This document shows positions 43,442-54,041 of a DNA stretch of 64,000 nt, in pieces. The notes beneath the pieces were generated by a model, which worked only from the letters and a program-made list of their open reading frames with translations, had not been told where the DNA came from and searched no databases. This DNA is from Hortaea werneckii (lineage: Eukaryota; Ascomycota; Dothideomycetes; Mycosphaerellales; Teratosphaeriaceae). The translations under genes were made by a program, and so were the position numbers. The stretch lies in NCBI GenBank assembly GCA_037044905.1, contig JBAOKB010000037.1:744001-808000 (forward strand), written 5' to 3'. Position 1 is the stretch's first letter. Each line of letters begins with the position of its first letter.

Positions 43442-44298
43442 TCAAATTTCCACCTCCCGATCCCTCCTCATCCCCTCCAAAACCTCCTGAATCCCTCCAC
43501 TCCTCAACCGGGACAGGACAACCGACATGCCCTTCTGGGCCTTAGGCTGACTTTTCTCCGTGCGCTGGAGACTAATACTCTCGATAGCGCTCCTCACAGC
43601 TCCCGAACCCCAGCTGCTAAACCACCCTTGCTGCTGCTGTGGCTGTTGCTGTTGTTGCGATTGCTTTCCCCACCAACCCGGGGCAGCGTATGCAGATTCC
43701 TCACCTCCACCCATCACAGAGGACGCCGACGCCTGCTCGCCCCAGCGCTGTCGCTTCTTGCGAAGCTGTTCGCCGATCCGGCTTTTCAGCGTGACTGACA
43801 CGGCGACGTGGGTTTGTTCGGGGGTCTCCATGCCCGCGACACCAGCAGCACCAGCATTAGCAGCAGGAACAGTAGCCCCATAACCCCCTCGACCATTTCA
43901 GGAGCACCACCACCAGCAGCCCGCCGATAACTATGCCGCTCAAACACACTCAACACATTCTCCCAGTCCAGATTCCGACTCTCGCACTCCATCCACCCTT
44001 GCTTCGCATCGACGACGCTCTTCTCGAGGATGAAACTCTGCGTGCTCCCATCGCTGCCCGCACGGTCCGCCATCACGCTCTTGGGCAACAATTTCACGAC
44101 CGCGGGGGGTAAGCGGGAGCGCTTGAGGTGCAGGCGGACGGTCGTCAGACGTTGGGTTTCCGGGTCGAAGTGGCGGGAGATGGTGTCTGTGGAGGCGACG
44201 TGGCGGGAGTAAGGGTTCGGGTAGCGCAGGAAGTAGGCGAGGGAGACGGCGGGGAAGGCGTAGTCGTAGGTGTATTCTTTGCTGTAGAATTTGACCAT
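43442..44298 (-). CDS. PRELI/MSF1-domain protein (Ups1-like), one frame break
   Basis: The intended product is about 285 residues from ATG 44298. Residues 1-~175 form the PRELI/MSF1 lipid-transfer fold: MVKFYSKEYTYDYAFPAVSL, FLRYPNPYSRHVASTDTISR, RLTTVRLHLKRSRLPPAVVK, QSFILEKSVVDAKQGWMECE and LDWENVLSVFERHSY. Family members shuttle phosphatidic acid or phosphatidylserine across the mitochondrial intermembrane space with Mdm35. After HSYRRAAGGGAPE the frame is lost at a T run (plus strand 43896-43898, three bases where four are needed); the other frame continues NGRGGYG and then THVAVSVTLKSRIGEQL, the expected last strand and helix. A Gln-rich insertion (QSQQQQQPQQQQG) lies near the C-terminus. 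No N-terminal presequence, as in yeast Ups1. It shares a divergent promoter with WRS1. Confidence 0.82.
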
Positions 44299-44983
44299 TT
44301 TGGTTTTGCAGCGGCGGCGGCGGCGGGAGAGGGTTTCAATGCGATGGACGCGGGCGAGTCGGATGTAGCGGTGGGGATGTCGTGAGAAGGGAGGTGGAAG
44401 GTTGCGGAGTTGGAGGGAGAAGAAAATCGGTTTAATCGGTCGAGTTGGCGGCGATGGAGGCGGACGTCGTAGGTGGATTTATCGGTTGTGATTCGAGCGA
44501 TGCATCACCCGATAGTCGGGGATAAGGGATAATCGGACGGCTGGTATGAACGGCGGAGGTGGGCGATGAAGGATAGTGGTAGCTGAGGGGAGTACTGGTA
44601 TGTAAGGTAGTGATCACACGAGCAGGTCTAGTCCTGCACTGCAGATGCAATCGTCAGACAGCCAGGACGCGGAGAAGGCCGTCGAACTCCCGCTGGATGT
44701 TCCAGATCGGGCTGGATTGGGTTTAGCTCGTCAATAATCGGCATTTACAGATTCCGATAGGTCACCTCCTTCTCGCGATTCATGTGTGGACGGACGGTGA
44801 ATGTGGGGGAGGGGCAGAGGGCATTGTGAATAAAATACCTTTTGAGGTAATGCTGCAGTTGCACATCCAGTCATAGTCCGAATCAATTTTCAGCGATTTT
44901 ATTTCTTTATGACATACCGCCATCCACACCTTACTCCTCCCGCCCAACTCCGGTAGCACTCCTGACTACCGAGTCCGTTCAAC
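44299..44983. promoter_or_regulatory. Divergent promoter PRELI-like gene / WRS1
   Basis: This 685-bp gap separates two start codons facing apart, so both promoters lie here. No specific motif was assigned. Confidence 0.6.
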
Positions 44984-46556
44984 ATGGCCTCCCCCTCCGC
45001 CGTCGGCGCACCCCCAAAAGCCGAAGAGCTGCAGGAAGAAAAGAAGAAGCCGAGTGGCCAGCAGATCGACCCATACAATGTCGCCGGCGAGGTGGATGAA
45101 TCCGGCAACATCAAAGCGATTGACTATGACCGCCTCATCCAAGAGTTCGGCGTACAACCCTTGACCGAAGATCACCTCAAGCGCTTCGAACAGGTCACGG
45201 GAAAACCTGCCCACAGGCTCATGCGGCGGAAACTCTTCTTCTCCCATCGCGATTTCGACAAAATCTTGGATACATACGAGCAATATGGCACTTTCATGCT
45301 TTATACCGGACGAGGTCCCAGCAGCGGCAGCATGCATCTGGGCCACACTGTGCCCTTCCTCTTCACCAAGGAACTGCAGGAGATGTTCGACGTGCCCCTA
45401 GTCATCATGTTGACCGACGACGAAAAGTACCTGTACACCCGCTCCAAGAATGACGGCACGCAGAAGAAGGGCGCAGGCGTGGAAGACTTCCTCCAGTTCG
45501 CCCACGAAAACATCAAGGACATCATCGCCCTCGGCTTCGACCCCAACAAGACCTTCATCTACACCGACTACGAGTTCCTCGGCGGCCACTTCTACTGGAA
45601 CACCTCCGAATTCGAATCCATGATCACCCTGAACCAAGCCCAAGGCGCCTTCGGCTTCGGCGGCAGCACCAACATCGGTCTGATCGCCTACGGCGCCAAA
45701 CAATGCGTAGCCGCCTTCCCCTCATCCTACCCCGACCTCTTCGGCCTTCCCGACTACCGCGCACCAAACAACAACCCCCAAGGCATGCGCCGGCACAAAC
45801 CGCTCTCCAAAATCCCGACCCTGATCCCCTGCGCCATCGACCAAGAACCCTACTTCCGCATCCTCCGCGACCGGTGCGACCGCATGACCGACCCCCACCC
45901 GAAAACCTGCCTCATCCTGTCCAAATTCCTGACCGCGCTGCAAGGGCCGGGGGGCAAAATGTCCGCCTCGGACGCCAACTCCGCCATCTTCATGTCCGAC
46001 ACCGCCTCCCAAATCAAAACAAAATCAACCGGCACGCCTTCTCCGGCGGCCGCGAATCGCTCGAGGAACACCGCCAGCTAGGTGGCAACCCGGACGTCGA
46101 CGTCGCCTACACCTACCTGTCGTATTTCCTCGAATCGGACGACGAGCTCGCCGAGCTCGCAGCGAAGTACCGATCGGGTGAGATGTTGACGGGCGAGATG
46201 AAACAGCGCTGTATTTCCGAACTGCAGAAGTTCGTCGGCGCGTTCCAGGAACGGCGTGCCAAAGTCGATCACAGCGTGATGCGGGAGTACATGCGGCCGA
46301 GGAAATTGGTGTGGGGGGGAACCCTTCGCCGACGAAGCCCGCGGGGAAGAGTGGTGAGGAGGGGGGAAGCGGTGGTGAGGGGGCGGGAGATGGTGCGGTA
46401 GGAGGGGAGAAGAGAGCAGATGGGCGAGGGACGAAAGGCGAACGGAAAGCGGCCAAGCGCGCGGCGCAGAAGGAGGAGAAGTTGGCTGCGCGGCCGAAGC
46501 AGCAGGCGCAGCAAGAGCAGGGTGGCGAGGCACTGGCTTCGTCAGAGGCGTCATGA
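44984..46556 (+). CDS. WRS1: Cytosolic tryptophanyl-tRNA synthetase (two frame breaks)
   Basis: Intended product about 524 residues from ATG 44984. It charges tRNA-Trp in the cytosol. Class I signatures: the HIGH-equivalent GSMHLGHTVPF and KMSAS in GPGGKMSASDANSAIFMSD; also GRGPSSG, IMLTDDEKYLY and TDYEFLGGHFYWN. Frame break 1: after MSDTASQIKTK an A run (46021-46024) has four A where five are needed; the next frame continues INRHAFSGGRESLEEHRQLG and DVDVAYTYLSYFLESDDELA, the normal eukaryotic continuation. Frame break 2: a G run (46313-46319) is one base short; the frame then resumes GGNPSPTKPAGK and ends KAAKRAAQKEEKLAARPKQQ, the usual charged tail. Both breaks fall in homopolymers and the flanking protein is pristine, so I treat the gene as functional with assembly indels. 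Confidence 0.9.
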
Positions 46557-46667
46557 GTAGGTAGGTAGTGCCATGGCTATATCGAAATAAGTAGATACAA
46601 CCCCAAAATTAAGACAGCACTCCGTTTTTCTTTTTCTTTTTCTTCTTTTTCTCTTTTAATGGAAGGG

Positions 46668-46687
46668 CCCCCCCCCCCCCCCCCCCC
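46668..46687. repeat. C homopolymer, 20 bases
   Basis: Twenty consecutive C on the plus strand, flanked by a T-rich segment (46,625-46,658). Its length in the assembly is likely approximate. Confidence 0.85.
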
Positions 46688-46742
46688 ATCCTCACCTGTA
46701 ATTTTGCTTAGAATTTCGAATTTTGAATGTTCCCTTTTCCTC

Positions 46743-46763
46743 AAAAAAAAAAAAAAAAAAAAA
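46743..46763. repeat. A homopolymer, 21 bases
   Basis: Twenty-one consecutive A followed by GAAAAAGGAAGGGG. Together with the T-rich block about 100 bases upstream it forms an imperfect inverted repeat in the shared 3' flank of two convergent genes. Confidence 0.85.
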
Positions 46764-47066
46764 GAAAAAGGAAGGGGAATGGGGCGGGGGAAAAGAAAAG
46801 AATAAAGGATAAAGAAGGAAAGATTGACAATGGACAATTGAGAAGGCACTAGATCCACAGTTCCAGAAATGGGAATTGAATAGGATTCAAAGGTTTGCTT
46901 TCCCTCTTCTTATCGGCGTATCATGCTCTCGTTCTCATTGCAATATCCCTTGCATACATATGAATCACTTTTCTCCCGCACGCCACATCCCTAACGCCTT
47001 CGCTGCACGCACTCTGTCAAAGCAAAAGAGGGAAGTCTCCCCTTTATCGTCTGTCGTCTACATCCT

Positions 47067-48162
47067 TTATTGCGGTTCCTGGAAGGGCTTGACGAGCATT
47101 TCGGAGAACTTGCTGATGCTTTCTACGCCTCGGACTTCGTCGACTAGTAGTGGCATCTTGACGACGTGGAAATCTTCGCCGTAGAGGTCGTCGATCTGTT
47201 CGAGGTACCTAGTTGACGAATGATTTTAGCTTTCTGTAGAATAGATGCGTGTCGTTGGAAAGACAGAGAGAGAGATGGGCGAGACTTACTTCCTCTGCAT
47301 CTTCCGCCTGGCATTGCACTGCTCGCACGGGTTATCCTTCTTGGGGAACAGCAGCTGATTAACAACCATCGCATGGGTATCAATCTCATAACTCCCGAGC
47401 TCCTGAATCATCCGCTCCGTCTCATACAACGACAAAAACTCCGGGATCAAAACCGGCACAAACGTCGTCAGATCCGCATTCTTAAACTGCTTATTCACCT
47501 CCCCAATCGTATTCCTGAGATCCTCCATCCTCTTCATGACATCCTCAAAACTCTGCCCGTTCGGCAGACCCCCGCGCGAATTCACCAGATTCCCAATCAT
47601 GCCGCCAAACTGCTGACTCAACTGACTCAGCTTCTCGAGCGCCTTCTCCAGCACAGTGGGGAACTGCAAAAACCGCAACGTATGGCCCGTGGGCGCCGTA
47701 TCGAAGATAATCACCTCATACTCCATGCCCTTAACCTGCTTCAGCACCTCCGCAAACGACATCGCCTCGTCCACGCCCGGGATCGAGAACGCCATATCCT
47801 GGAACATATTCCCGACGCCGCCCAACCCCTGCATAGCCTCCTGCGCATCGTCCCCGCCCGCGCTGATCAGCTCGTTGATACTCCCGTTCGGATCGATCTC
47901 CATGGCGGCGAGGTTGTCGACCCCCGGGCACAGGTCGCGCATCTTTGCCGAATTTCACCCCGAAGGCGTCCGAGAGGTTGTGGGCCGGGTCGGTGGAGAT
48001 CAGGAGGACGGATTTCCGGGCTCGGGCCATCTGCACGGCGAGGGAACACGAGGTCGTGGTTTTGCCTACGCCGCCTTTGCCGCCTACGAAGACCCATTTG
48101 AGGGTTTTTTGGGCGAGGATCGGGGCCAGCGAGGGCTCCATTTCGCTGGCGTCGTCGGCCAT
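47067..48162 (-). CDS. GET3: Get3 ATPase, tail-anchored protein targeting (one frame break)
   Basis: Exons 47290-48162 and 47067-47208, with an 81-bp intron (GTAAGT...ACTAG); the junction codon AA|G gives MQRKYLEQIDDLYGEDF. Get3 binds tail-anchored membrane proteins in the cytosol and delivers them to the ER receptor Get1/Get2. Seen: deviant P-loop GGKGGVGKTTTS, switch I STDPAHNLSDAF, MEIDPNGSINELI, DTAPTGHTLRFLQFP, a Met/Leu/Gln-rich client-binding segment, and the zinc CxxC (CEQCNARRKMQRK). Frame break: a C run on the plus strand (47921-47925) has five bases where four are needed, so KFGKDARPVPG is followed by a wrong frame while GVDNLAAMEIDPNG reads in the other. The exon length (873) is exactly one base too long, which fits a single 1-bp insertion. 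Confidence 0.92.
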
Positions 48163-48710
48163 GGTTGTTGTTTGTTGTTGTTCTTGTGGGTTTTCTGTTG
48201 CGGTTCTTCGAAAGGGATTCGGAGGGGCGAGGAGCGTATGTGTAGATCAGAAGCGAGAGGGTTTTGGCGGGGAATGTGTTCGGGTGTGTTGTTGTTTGGT
48301 GAGAGAGAGAGAGAGAGAGGAGAGAATGAAAGTTGGATATCCCAGTTGCCTGAAACCAAACAGCTCGTGAGTCTCGGACTCTCATGGTGGGATGTGGGGC
48401 GCATCAGCCGCACTTCCTCCGTACGTCATCAGCAGCAGATGCAAGTGGCTTCGATCATTGGAGCCTACATGTTCGCTTGGTGGCTGAACTCTACGACTAC
48501 ATCAAAATGGGATTGAACATGGAAGAGAAGAGGAAACTAACTGAAAAGAGAGGAGGGTTCAATGGCATGTTGGGAGCAGTGAGCCTGTAGAAAGGAATCA
48601 CTGGGTGCTTTTGATGAAAACAATCCATTGACCTACATATCCGAAGCATGATACTAGCAAAACCGTTTTACTTTCCAAACAGCACATAGTCTTATGACAG
48701 TGCACGTTCG
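48163..48710. other. Intergenic, 0.55 kb
   Basis: Promoter and 5' UTR of GET3, with a short (GA)n tract near 48,301-48,320, and 3' flank of the broken FAD oxidase. No gene seen. Confidence 0.5.
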
Positions 48711-50137
48711 CTAATTGAACAGCTTGAAACCGCCCGGGACCTGCTTCTGAAAGGCCCCTGTAGGATCATACTTCCGACTAACGTGCTGAAGCCGCTTGAC
48801 AACCTCCTCGCCGTAACCGCTTATGGGGTCTTGCCACTGCGCTGCATAATTCAGGTAAATGAACTTCTGTTGCACGCCGAGTTCTCGCGCTTTGCGCTCC
48901 GCTTGATCGTACGCGTCCCTGACTTGCTGATCCACCAGCTGATCGTCCTCGGCATCATCCCAGGTCAACGTCCACTGGAAGTTGAAGAGCGGGCCGTCCT
49001 CGACCGTCAGACCCAACGAGTTGCCACCAGCTTCGGCGGACGCTTTCAAAATGATTGTGGGCTCTGGCTGGAAGCTGAAGATGAATATCAGACCGGCTAC
49101 GTCCTCCATCTGGCGCACGGTCTCATTCGCCATCAGGAAGATCTGCTTGAGCATCGCGGCACTGTTGCGATAGGTGCTAGTGACGAACATCCGACGCTGA
49201 CCTGGCGGGTTCGAAATGGCAAGCTCCTCCGTGACATCCGTCAGGTTGGAGATCCGCGTCGGTCGAGAAGTCGTCGGTAAGGAGGTGAAGTTTTCGAAGA
49301 CGGGAGGGTTAGCTTCCGGTTTGGTGTACTCCAGGTTGCGCAATTGTGGACCAGCTCTTGGTGGTCAAGTTATAGATCATGCTATGGATCAGCGAGGCGT
49401 AAGGATCATAATCCGGGTTGCCAGTGAAAGCCTCAAAGGCCGCGAATTGCTGGTCGAAAGTGCTCTCATCGAACCCCACAAAGCCACCCCAAAGATCGCC
49501 TTGCTCGAAGGCTTCCTGCTCGATCGCCGTGACGACGCCGAAATTGTTGCTGCCTCCTTTAGGGCCAGCCAAAGATCCTTATGTGAATTCTGTGTGGCGT
49601 TGACGATCCTCCCCGAAGCAAGAACAATTTCGAATCGTTTGACGTTGTCGCAGACAAAGCCCTTACGAGGCGAGAAGAAGGAAACACCGCCTCCAAGAAC
49701 AAGACCACCTACGCCGACATTCGCGACACGGCCTCCACCAGTAGCGAGCCCCTGGGGGACGAGGACGTCGTACACATCGCGCCAGCTGCTTCCGGGACCG
49801 ATAGTGACAGTGGAGCGGATCCGACGACACCTCGACCTGGTTCAAGTTACCAAGGTCTATCGTCACGCCCTCCTCGATATTCGCCGCGCCAGCCCAAGGC
49901 GTATGGCCGCCCGAGCGGATAGCAAACTGACATCCATCGTGATCTCTGACATGACCGCAGCTATGCCTTCAGCGTGGCAACAGCCACAGCCACATCCTCA
50001 GCGCTCTCCGGCAGCACGACGCAGCTCGGGGAGACTGCTTCTTCTTGGGCGGACCAGTAGCTCGCGATAGACTCCTCGTAGGGAGCGCTATCGGGATAAA
50101 CAACTTTGTCTCCTAGCACTTTCGATATAGCCGAGCA
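48711..50137 (-). pseudogene. FAD-linked (BBE-type) oxidoreductase, frame-disrupted
   Basis: Read right to left, family-like pieces lie in different frames: CSAISKVLGDKVVYPDSAPY with SIASYWSAQEEAVSP; QFAIRSGGHTPWAG with VTIDLGNLNQVEV; WRDVYDVLVPQGLATGGGRV with DNVKRFEIVLASGRIVNATQ; GGSNNFGVVTAIEQEAFEQG; and the C-terminal LEYTKPEANPPVFENFTSLP through YLNYAAQWQDPISGYGEEVV. These match vanillyl-alcohol-oxidase/berberine-bridge-type flavoenzymes with the flavin-linking His in RSGGH. Breaks lie at about 49,935-49,967, 49,815-49,822 (extra base), 49,553-49,560 (one G missing) and 49,330-49,350. No convincing start or secretion signal precedes it. Four breaks in 1.4 kb exceed the rate in nearby genes, so a decayed copy is likely, though some breaks could be sequence errors. 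Confidence 0.75.
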
Positions 50138-51250
50138 CTTTGCATAATAGTAAAATGATTAGAATGTTTCATTCCTTTTTCTTCAGATGATTGCTGAATT
50201 GTCTTTTCTCTTTTTTCTTTTTTTTTTTGATTTTTTTGATTAACGAGGGAAGAGAAGAAGAAGAAGAAGAAGAAGGGAAAGTGAAGGACAAAGAAAGTGA
50301 ACTCACACAACTGAACTTCATCCCGTGCCCTCCCCATGTCGAGAAGCTTGCATGCCCTTTCTCTGAATGCAGCGAAGCAGAAGTAAGACACTCAAGCCCA
50401 GCGCGGCTGTCACTGCAGACGCAAATACATGCCTCATCTTTCTTTTCTGTTCGAGGTAGAGCGCCGGTACGCGCACCGTCTTCTCCCAATGAGAAAGAGA
50501 GGGAGTCGATATAGGATAGAATGATAAACCGGGGAAGAGCAAGGCGTAAAAAGTGACATGAAGGGCTCTAAATCAAAGTCCTTAACAAGGTGAAAATTAG
50601 CCGTCCAAGATGCGAGATGCTGGAATGGGTAATGAGAGAGGATCGACACATGACTACCTGCGTAGAGGAAGCCTCAGCTTTCATCCTGCCGACCCTGCTG
50701 TGCGTGTACTGGGGTCCAATAGGCATCTACATCTTTCACCGGAAGATCAAGGTGCGTCTGCAGCCAAGTCCCGCATTTGGGACGCCTGCTGTACCACGGC
50801 GATCTTATCCTCTTCGTGATGCAGGAACGCGAAGACAGAGACTTGAGATACCTTCCAAATAAGTGATGAGTATTGTGTACTTTTTCTAAAGCGTTCTGGT
50901 CTCAATGGCTAGAGATGTTGTAAGGACCTGTCCACTACTGTCCGTGTAATCTCGTATCTTTCAGATTACATCTGCCTATCTCTACCAGGTGATGTTGGCT
51001 ATAATCATGGCTAAGAGAAGAATGCTGATGCTCAGTTGCAGAAGTGAAGGAGGTGTCATTGGAGTCGCCCCAACATTGATGGCACATTGATGGGCATTCC
51101 GAGGGAAGGCCATCAAATCAAGGTGCTGGCAATTGACGGTTCCTCGCGGAAGAAATTCCATTCGATGACTTCATTTGAGTCGCCTCCCAAACATTTGGTT
51201 GATGGTCGCAAAACCTCCACTACCATGTCGTGCTAATAACACAAGTCCTA
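50138..51250. other. Intergenic, 1.1 kb
   Basis: Upstream of the broken FAD oxidase and of the complex I factor. It contains an AAAAAGAAAAAA-like T/A stretch (50,206-50,240) and a (GAA)n microsatellite (about 50,250-50,276). No gene seen. Confidence 0.55.
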
Positions 51251-51952
51251 ATGGCGTCTCGACCGGGATACATCAAATCCCTATGGCTGACGTGGAAGTC
51301 GCTGCGCTTGCCATGGCGGAAACAATTTCTCGTCGGCTCTGATCTCGCCGGTAACACCTTCTGGGAATTCAAGGATGCCCTGAACGCGAATCGCTTTCGG
51401 CGGATTGTGAAGTACAGCAGGAAGACTGATTATGCGGATGTCAAGATATCACGTAAGTCTTTGGCATCACATCGAACAGATGATTTTCGACCAGGAGTAC
51501 TGACCCAGGCGACAGCACAATGGCATCAATGGTTACGACACACGCGATTCGAAGCCCCGACAATCCCCGAGCAGCAATACGAAGTTTCGCGACAGGCTAT
51601 GATGAAACAGCTCGCCGCACAAGCCGACGAGCGCTGGAAGAGCGTCCCATCCTATCTCGACCCGCCGCGGATGCAGCAATCACAACCTCCGACAGAAATG
51701 AAAGACCCTGGTGGCTACACGGGACAGACAGCCCCAGAGGAGAGCGAAGGCGTGACCAGCGGCGTGGAAGATGCCGAGAAGGTCCAAGAAGTCAGCGCGG
51801 GCAAGGATACAAAGGAGGTGGACGAGGGCAGATTCAAGGGCAAGACGCGCGAGAAGGAAATCCCACCCTGGGAGAAGAACTTGCCGAAAGGCAACCCCGG
51901 CGACAGTTGGCAGCCGCAGGAATGGACGCCGGGGGTTGCTCGACGTCGGTAG
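51251..51952 (+). CDS. NDUFAF2-like mitochondrial complex I assembly factor
   Basis: Two exons, 51251-51452 and 51516-51952, with a 63-bp intron (GTAAGT...CGACAG). Because the intron length is divisible by three and it lacks a stop, an unspliced frame also stays open, but splicing yields the expected P-QWHQWLRHTRFEAPTI. The product is 212 residues. Residues ~10-100 match the NDUFA12/B17.2-like family (SLWLTWKSLRLPWRKQFLVG, LAGNTFWEFKDA, RFRRIVKY). The extended charged C-terminus (EKEIPPWEKNLPKGNPGDSW, then QPQEWTPGVARRR) is typical of fungal NDUFAF2-type paralogues. Their role is assembly of respiratory complex I. I chose ATG 51251 because it starts directly before the conserved block; an in-frame alternative start codon 21 bases upstream is not ATG. 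Confidence 0.82.
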   Translation: MASRPGYIKSLWLTWKSLRLPWRKQFLVGSDLAGNTFWEFKDALNANRFRRIVKYSRKTDYADVKISRKSLASHRTDDFRPGVLTQATAQWHQWLRHTRFEAPTIPEQQYEVSRQAMMKQLAAQADERWKSVPSYLDPPRMQQSQPPTEMKDPGGYTGQTAPEESEGVTSGVEDAEKVQEVSAGKDTKEVDEGRFKGKTREKEIPPWEKNLPKGNPGDSWQPQEWTPGVARRR

Positions 51953-54041
51953 ACGTGGTTGTAGTATACTGTATTATACATGATACCCTTTGAGGATACG
52001 GGCTCGTCAGCGTTTAGAGCTCGGCATACTCGTTTGCGCTTTCGCCCCTGCAGCTCCATAGTATCCGACAGTTGACGCTCGCAACAAGGGCAATGGTGCT
52101 GGCCGCATCCAAAAGGACGACCGCCATACATCAATCTAGAAGCTAATTACTGGGGGCAAGTAGGAGTTCCATCGCTAGACAGTATTGGAAACGAAGCCCA
52201 TGCGCCGTCTTGCCTTCGGATTACGACCGCCATTGCAGCATCATGAGATCCAGAAGCCTCGAAGCCCCCAGTCTTCTCTTATGTTTTGTTTTGAAAACTC
52301 GGTTTTGCGCTGATGATTTCCTTGTCTAATCCCTAAGCCATGCGAAAGCGCCATCTCTCCTTACGCCGTTGGAACGGTTGTACTTTTGCTCCATCACATG
52401 CAGCGCAAGCGAGGCTGCGGTGATATTTTTAGAGCGTTCCTGCAGGCCTTTTGCTCGTCGCTTGTCGTGATAATGAAGCAAGAACAGTGTTCTGCCACCA
52501 GTAGGCGTGAAGATCCACCAATACGAGTAGGAGGCCCCCGTCTTGCCGCTTCTCTTCGGTGAAGGACGACCACGGAGAATTGAGATGCACAGCAGCATTT
52601 GCTTCTTATTTTTGGCATTGATTAACCAGTGATTTCGACTGCAAAAGGAATGCCCTCAAGATTCTAAAGCTGTAAGTGCCCAGGTGGATAGGGCTTGCAG
52701 GTTCATAGTCCACCTCACGAACCGGCAAAAAGCAGAGGTCATCACGGTCCAGATGCACCGAAGATCATTTGCTGGATCCACGCCGTGACATGACCTAGGC
52801 TGGTCGGTGAGGTTTGGCTGGAAAATCAAAGACATCCTCTTTGCTGCAACCCATGCAACCCCTCCGTGCGTATGCATATCCCATGCATCGACCCCGTCCG
52901 TTCTTCACTTCCCCCTTGCCTGCGATCCTGGTAGTGCAATACAGTAGCGGCCGGCAGAGAGGTGGGAGGTCCGGATGAAAGATACCGGCAGAGACGGTTC
53001 TTCACTCCTGCGGACCTGCATCCGGTTTTCTTACCGAGCTCGCTCATGCCGTTCAGAATCCGCTATTCCCGTTCCTGATCATTGCCGGATATGTAGCTGT
53101 GGGACTGTACAAGCGTCATTCTAGAAGGCAATTTTTTAACTTCTTTCTTCTTCTTCTGCTGCTGACGGGCGGGGAGACCAATTTCGGCGCCACCGAATGC
53201 GACAGCCAATACGTTACATTGATCCTACATCATTCTGGTTGCCCTACTAGTGGTGGACGGCGGCAGATCAGAACTACAACCTCGATCGACGGGAGAAGTA
53301 GTAGCCTGGCCCTGAGTCAGTGAGCCAACCTCAGGCGGGGGATCCGTGAGAGAAAGTTGAGCCGGCGGACAGGCGCTCCACAGCCGAAGAAGACGTCGGA
53401 TGAATTCCCGAAAAAAAGAAGGGAGCGGCCCTCAACCCTCTAATGTTAATTGGACACCAACGGTAAATGAGGCATTGTCTGCCACTATAAACGCAAATGT
53501 GACGCGCTCCTAGAAACTGAGAAACCCCCATCAGATTCTCCTGTGCGATAGCAAGGATTCACAAAAGACGAAATCTAGAACAACACAGCCTGGTGGATCA
53601 GCATAACTTCGCTCATCCATGCATGCACTGTAGCGGCTCGCCAAAGGTGCAGGAAGCGGGTAGCCATTCCATCGCGTCCCCACCTACGCTACTCTACCCG
53701 CTTCCCTGAAGGACTTGAACGAACCGGCCAAGGTGGCGACTAGCCAAGAAGAGCGAAAGACCAGCTTCTTGTCCGTGGCATTTCACTCTCAAAAAGGGGA
53801 AGAAAACAAGAAAAGAAAAGAAACGGCGCGCGCCACGCGTCTAACAACCTACTTCCTCAAATTTCCACGTAGCAATCGGAATGAATAGATAAATCACCAG
53901 TGAAATTGAAGCAAATCCGACTCAAAGAAGCTCACACTGGCAACTAGCAGCTTGTAGAAAGAGCTACCTAGCTAGCAAAATTAAATACAAAGTCCTACTC
54001 GCAAAAAGAAACGCTCAATGCACATGCAACTCCATCCCTAC
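51953..54041. other. Intergenic, 2.1 kb, no gene seen
   Basis: Convergent 3' region of the complex I factor (plus) and the isoamyl-alcohol-oxidase-like gene (minus), unusually long for two 3' UTRs. Reading frames are short and non-repetitive. I see no transposon remnant or RNA gene, but a short non-coding or orphan gene cannot be excluded. Confidence 0.45.

Larger units (their letters stand above)
46557..47066. other. Convergent 3' intergenic region with homopolymers
   Basis: This separates the stops of WRS1 (plus) and GET3 (minus). It contains a T-rich stretch, a C run, a long A run and purine-rich sequence, described separately. No gene. Confidence 0.6.

Noticed and set aside
46009..46040. 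Programmed ribosomal frameshift in WRS1
   Set aside because: No recognised slippery site with downstream structure, and other nearby genes show similar homopolymer breaks.
47220..48101. 293-codon plus-strand frame opposite GET3
   Set aside because: It reads as His/Leu/Arg-rich nonsense, and GET3 on the other strand has all ATPase motifs.
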